Assembly (NCBI GenBank): GCA_038373865.1
Contig: JAXGGA010003889.1
Location: 1 to 64,000 of the forward strand
Reading direction: 5' to 3'
DNA from: Uloborus plumipes
Lineage: Eukaryota > Arthropoda > Arachnida > Araneae > Uloboridae
Length of the DNA stretch: 64,000 nt
The notes under the pieces were generated by a model. It searched no databases. It saw only the letters and a list, made by a program, of their open reading frames with translations, and was not told the DNA's origin. The position numbers and the translations under genes are program-made. Positions 59,816-64,000 of the stretch are shown in pieces (position 1 is the stretch's first letter; every line of letters begins with the position of its first letter).

Positions 59816-60247
59816 TTTGTATGTTTGTATGTTTGCTCCTTATACAAACTCGCAGTTTTCATCGGATTTTCACCAAACTTTGCACGGAGGTTTCTTGTTG
59901 CACTAGAATAAACATTCGCTGGGTTTTAAAATTTAAAAAAATCCAAAAAGCTCAAAATTCAAATTTTTTGTCTCAAACTAGCCATTTTCTTTCAATTTTG
60001 ACTACATAGAGTAATATAGATAAAACTTTAAGCATACGAATTGATAAAATTAAATTAATTTAAATATGAGTATTTTCCAACAAAGATAACGATTAACAAT
60101 GGATTATCAATTTAAGACTCCCATATTTCGTTTTAGCATGAAATAAGTTAAAAACAATTACTGCTACAATTATTTGTATTCAACACTATTTAAACCACTA
60201 TATTGTATTAATAAGCACCCGGTTAAGGCCGGGTAATAAATTACTAA
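59816..60247 (+). mobile_element. Helitron copy 2, 5'-truncated
   Basis: Sequence from TTTGTATGTTTGTATG through CGGATTTTCACCAAACTTTG and AAAAATCCAAAAAGCTCAAA follows that of the Helitron at 2071-3671. The 3' end has CCCGGTTAAGGCCGGG (60218-60233), a weakened hairpin, and CTAA at 60244-60247, fitting CTRR. The TC-type 5' end is not seen. Confidence 0.65.
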
Positions 60248-60249
60248 CT

Positions 60250-60495
60250 CCTAGAAATAAAGCATAGATGTTTTACTACAAGATTCGGCTTGTCTATACA
60301 GAGTACGCCACAGTTACCTCTCGTATTTGGAGAAGGTGCCGGGTGAGTTGTGGTGTGGATATGGTGGTGAATGTGATATCGAAGAGTAGCAGTATATGAA
60401 CCATTTATGGTATTAGCAATGCTGTAGTACTTTAAAAATTACTATGTGCTGTGGCTGAGCTATTTACAGTATTTTCTTGTTTGATTACTACTCAG
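60250..60495. other. Unassigned sequence
   Basis: No element or gene recognised between the Helitron end and the MITE. Confidence 0.4.
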
Positions 60496-60498
60496 TAA

Positions 60499-60635
60499 GG
60501 GCCCTGCTCTGACGTAAAGCAGAAAAATAGCAGAAACGTAAAATGGAGTAAATGGTGTTCCTATGGAAAGTACCCGGATTATCGGTTTCTGCCTTCGGTT
60601 TAGGTCTCGTTTTCTGCTGATGTGGAGCAGGGCCC
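60499..60635. mobile_element. 137-bp PIF/Harbinger-type MITE, copy 2
   Basis: Ends GGGCCCTGCTCTGACG and ATGTGGAGCAGGGCCC, flanked by TAA on both sides (60496-60498, 60636-60638). It is inverted relative to copy 1 at 6002-6145 and differs in the left subterminal bases (GCTCTGACG for GCTCCACAT). Confidence 0.85.
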
Positions 60636-60639
60636 TAAG

Positions 60640-63600
60640 AGTTTCGCATCGAACTTGGACGATATGTTACTGTTTGGATAGAAAATATTTTTGCGTTTTA
60701 AAGATCACTTAACGGGATTTTTCTTACAATCGTGTCAGAAAATTGCTTGGAAGCTTGCTCTGTGTGCTTGCTTTGGAGATTTTTGAATGGACGTTGCTCT
60801 TACGTTTTTCAGCGGTCCAACGGTTTGAATTATGCTTGATGTTTTTGTTTTCGTTGTAGTACTTGCGGCTCTAAAGTTAAAACTCCAAAATGTTTCTTTT
60901 TTTTTAACGTCTAGAATATGAACATTTTGGCCAAATTTGAACTTCCCGCGAATTGTTTAATGAGTAGTTATCAGGAAACCACCATTGTGAATCTACCCCT
61001 CCACAATACATGGTGATGTACTGCTGTAAAATGCACGTATACTACTAATAGTCGATACCACTTTCACAAAGGCTCAGCTCACATAGAGCCCTTTCCACGT
61101 TACAGAAGGTTGAAGTGCCCCACCCTGCAGATATATATTTCAAAAAGTACTAAGTTTGATTTCTTTCAGTTCTGGTATAATCAAAAATTTCAGGAAATGA
61201 AAAAATAAATAAATAGATAAAGTAAGTAAAAAAATAAAATAAATAAATGAATAAATAAATAAATAAAAGTAAATGAAAGATAAATTCATGCCGATTCGCC
61301 AGTTAGTTTTTTATATAATTCGATGCTTCAGAAAACAATTATGGTGTGGTAAATGTAAACTTTGGACATTTTATGCTCTGCCTATCAAAGCATTGAATTT
61401 TATACTCATAAAATGCCTTTTCACAGTTTGTTCCAAGAGCCCTAAATTATGATGAGACTATTTCTCTAACATGATTTAGTTCGTATCAACATTTAATTTT
61501 TATTATCATAATCAATTCTAAAATCAAACAAACATAAAATACTAAATCGTTGGTGTAACTTTACATGTACCGAGTTTATTGTTTCAACATCGTAAATATA
61601 CTTGTTGCTTGTGGACTTATAAAAGGTAAAATTACTAAAGTAACACCATAAATAATTTCAGAGAATATGCGTCGGAATATACAAGCATTTTCCCAAATCT
61701 CATAAATGTCAAACTATTGATTAACTGCAAGTGTTTCATGAACTTAGGCTGGGAGGGGGGCGAGAGTAAAGTTTATCTTCATAGATATATGCAGCTTTTG
61801 GTTATTTCCTGTACGTTGGTAAGCAGGAAAATGTGCAAACTTAAATAATTTTCAACCACTTGTAATCGTGACAGTTATGAGGATAGCAATGTTTATTGTG
61901 TTACAAATTATTAAGTCACTAAACAGGCTACAGCTTGTTTATCTTATTAAAATTTATTTTAAGTAATAACAATTACATAAACATATTTTCTAGAATATGT
62001 TACTTCACACACATTTTTCGGTTTAATTTTTCAAAATTTTAATTTCGCAAACTATGCTGTACGATGAAATGCATTTTTATATATGAAGTTTAATGCATCT
62101 GAACCTAAAATTATTCTAACTTAACTTTTTGGCAATTCCTTTATTTCTTATTTTCATTATAATTTTCATTGTATTTTTGAAATTTCTTTTTGCGTAAATA
62201 CGGGGAGTTATTTATAGGAAAATTTGAATTAATTGCGATTATTTCATTCTTCATTCTTGAGCAAACTTCCAATTGTAAACTTTTAAGCTGAAAGCTTTTA
62301 ATATCCCTCCCCCCTCATTTTTTTAAAAAAATATAAAATAAATAAGCAAACTTTAAACCATAAGTATCTGCTAACAGATTTCTATAAAAACACTTTATTT
62401 GATTTACATACCATACAGTTTTGCTCAATGTAAAAGATTCTGCTAGAACTAACCTAGCCTATTTTCTCATATGTCAGCTTCAATTTTCCAACTTCTGACC
62501 AATGTCGAGTTTGCCAGTCTTATTAGCCTAAGATCCGACTTAGGTTGACTTATCCTCAAATTATCCCTGCAATAATTAATTAGGCGAAAGATACATACAA
62601 GGACGGAATTACTACTGAGGAGCATTGAAATCCCTTTTCCGTGTTTCGAAATTGTAATAAAATAAGATATAGTTATATGTGAATTAAACAACTCTTCCAT
62701 ATCAGCTGAAAACAAGGAGATTATACTGACTGCAGGAGTTACTTCGAGATAGAGCTCGAATCACATCTTTTCATGCCCTAACTTTTGGCTGCACTGAAGC
62801 AAGTAACCGAATCCACTAAAGAAGATATGTATTAGGACCGCTGCCTGTTGAGGCAGTAATGTCACAGCATGGCATACTTTTATAGAATTCCATGAACACG
62901 ACAGCCAACCAACAAACAAGAATGGGGTATAAATACAAAGATCTCAAATAATGCTCAGCTAGAAAAAGAAACTGATAAATTTCATTTTTTTAAATATTTT
63001 TTTCTAAAATGCCGTGTTAGGTAATATTGTTCTTAAAATTATACTTTAAGAGATTGTTACGACGTAACGTTTAAATTAAAAAAAAAACAAAGAGGTAGTT
63101 TACAATTTGCTTCCTACAACTCGTTTTTTTTTCGCCATGCGTACTACAAAAGATTAAAATTTATGTTTTGTTGGGAAATTTGTTCCGGAAATTTAGATAT
63201 TTTCGTCAAAAGTAATACTTAAAAAAATGTTTTTTTTTTCTATAAAACAAGGAGAAAGTACAAAGAAAAATACATTAAACAATAGGATGGAGACATTTAT
63301 AAACTGTGAAAAAGTTCCCGAGCAAGGTCATTTAGGTTGGTGGCGGGAAGTCAAATAGAAAATCGGAAAAAAAGTCGCAAACGGAAGGGAGTTTTAACGG
63401 AAAAAAAAGAAAGTATAGAATGATTAGAAACACTAATTTACGATACACTACAGTATTTTCTACAGCTTTGCTTAACAACTTACACACATAAAAACTTAAA
63501 ATGTCCTTAGTTTTACAGTGAAACTTTATCCGTGCTTTTGTTTCTTTAAGCGGCTTTTTATTCTTATTTTACTAGTCCTTTTGAATTTCATTTTGTAACT

Positions 63601-63655
63601 ATCACCATATTTTGTAATTTCTTAAAATTAAAAGTCGTTTAAAAACAATATCGTT
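60640..63655. other. Unassigned AT-rich DNA with (AAAT)n
   Basis: An AAATA/AAAT-type microsatellite occupies about 61196-61278. A small minus-strand frame (62467-62715) and a less AT-rich patch at 62740-62900 are not recognised. No terminal repeats found. Confidence 0.45.
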
Positions 63656-63659
63656 TTAT

Positions 63660-63970
63660 GCTATACTGTAAAAAATTAGATGTAGTTTTTGCAGTATACT
63701 ACAGATAATTTATAGTAACAAACTGTAAAATTGCGCATTTTACAGTAATAAACTGTAAAATTGCTATTTTTTACTGTGCATTTTACAGTTTTAAAAACGA
63801 ACTGTGAAATTGTGATAATAAACTGTAAAATTGCTGCTTTACAGTAATAAGCTGTAAAACTGCTAACTTTACAGTTTATTATACCGTGCATTTTACCGTT
63901 TAAACTGGAACCTCTGCTACCAGTATTATATTGTAAAAACAACAGTTTATCTTTTGCAGAGTACATTTTT
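63660..63970 (+). repeat. ACAG-word repeat element, copy 2
   Basis: Several ACAGTAATAAACTGTAAAATTGC words in tandem, then TTTACAGTTTATTATACCGTG, AAACTGGAACCTCTGCTACC, AGTATTATATTGTAAAAACA, matching 5405-5640 in order and orientation but with more internal words. The minus-strand frame here is a repeat artefact. Confidence 0.7.
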
Positions 63971-64000
63971 CTGTATAACCCAATACCTTATATTTTTCTT

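Noticed and set aside
62740..62900. Possible SINE (less AT-rich patch)
   Set aside because: No convincing A or B box and no second copy in the window.

Overview
This is an animal nuclear genome window: AT-rich, full of (TA)n and other microsatellites, and packed with decayed metazoan transposable elements. I find no convincing host protein-coding gene, rRNA gene or functional tRNA gene. The repeat types (Penelope-like element, non-LTR retrotransposons with an RNase H domain, Tc1/mariner, hAT, piggyBac, Helitrons, PIF-like MITEs, tRNA-derived SINEs) and the wording of the retrotransposon C-terminus (ends near 59626) suggest an arthropod. A spider is my best guess, from memory of spider retrotransposons only; it was not tested.

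Layout. 1-3700: small tandem repeats, a 140-bp direct duplication, and a non-autonomous Helitron (2071-3671) carrying a 663-bp fully palindromic element with TTAA target repeats. 3700-10400: mostly unassigned AT-rich DNA with a 144-bp PIF-type MITE, a repeat made of ACAGTAATAAACTGT-like words, a long (TA)n tract enclosed by a 42-bp perfect inverted repeat, and a 165-bp MITE. 10432-12516: a dead hAT element with a perfect 8-bp target duplication. 13370-22810: (TA)n, several tRNA-derived SINE copies and the 3' part of a Penelope-like element (18379-19560). 24763-26640: RNase H end of a dead non-LTR element, split by an intact Tc1/mariner-type transposon (24855-26072) with 27-bp perfect ends and a 348-aa transposase.

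28569-40663 is the most intricate part. Seven copies of a GTAACTTACGTTAC-like word lie in 28569-30210. A 5.0-kb element (30558-35561) follows, with about 0.43-kb inverted termini, 4-bp target repeats CAGG and a broken gene of a family I cannot place in a named superfamily. It has split an older gene on the minus strand. Its right terminus was in turn invaded by a 1.13-kb element (34207-35339) holding about nine copies of a GTCATTCACATGCCC-like word. Next is a dead piggyBac gene split by a 2.96-kb near-perfect palindrome (36960-39921). The piggyBac 3' end and its TTAA are still visible at 40642-40663.

42666-44233 is a dead Tc3-like transposon with two binding-site-like repeats at each end. 46687-50129 is a dead hAT element of the TTF-finger/ZMYM1-like type, itself hit by a 228-bp MITE. 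50900-53600 holds two local tandem duplications. 57144-59775 is a 5'-truncated non-LTR retrotransposon (RT plus RNase H) with three frameshifts and a microsatellite tail. The right end carries a Helitron 3' end, a second PIF-type MITE and a second copy of the ACAG-word repeat.

There is no gene network here; the elements are related by nesting, which gives relative ages. Only the 24886-25932 transposase looks potentially functional.
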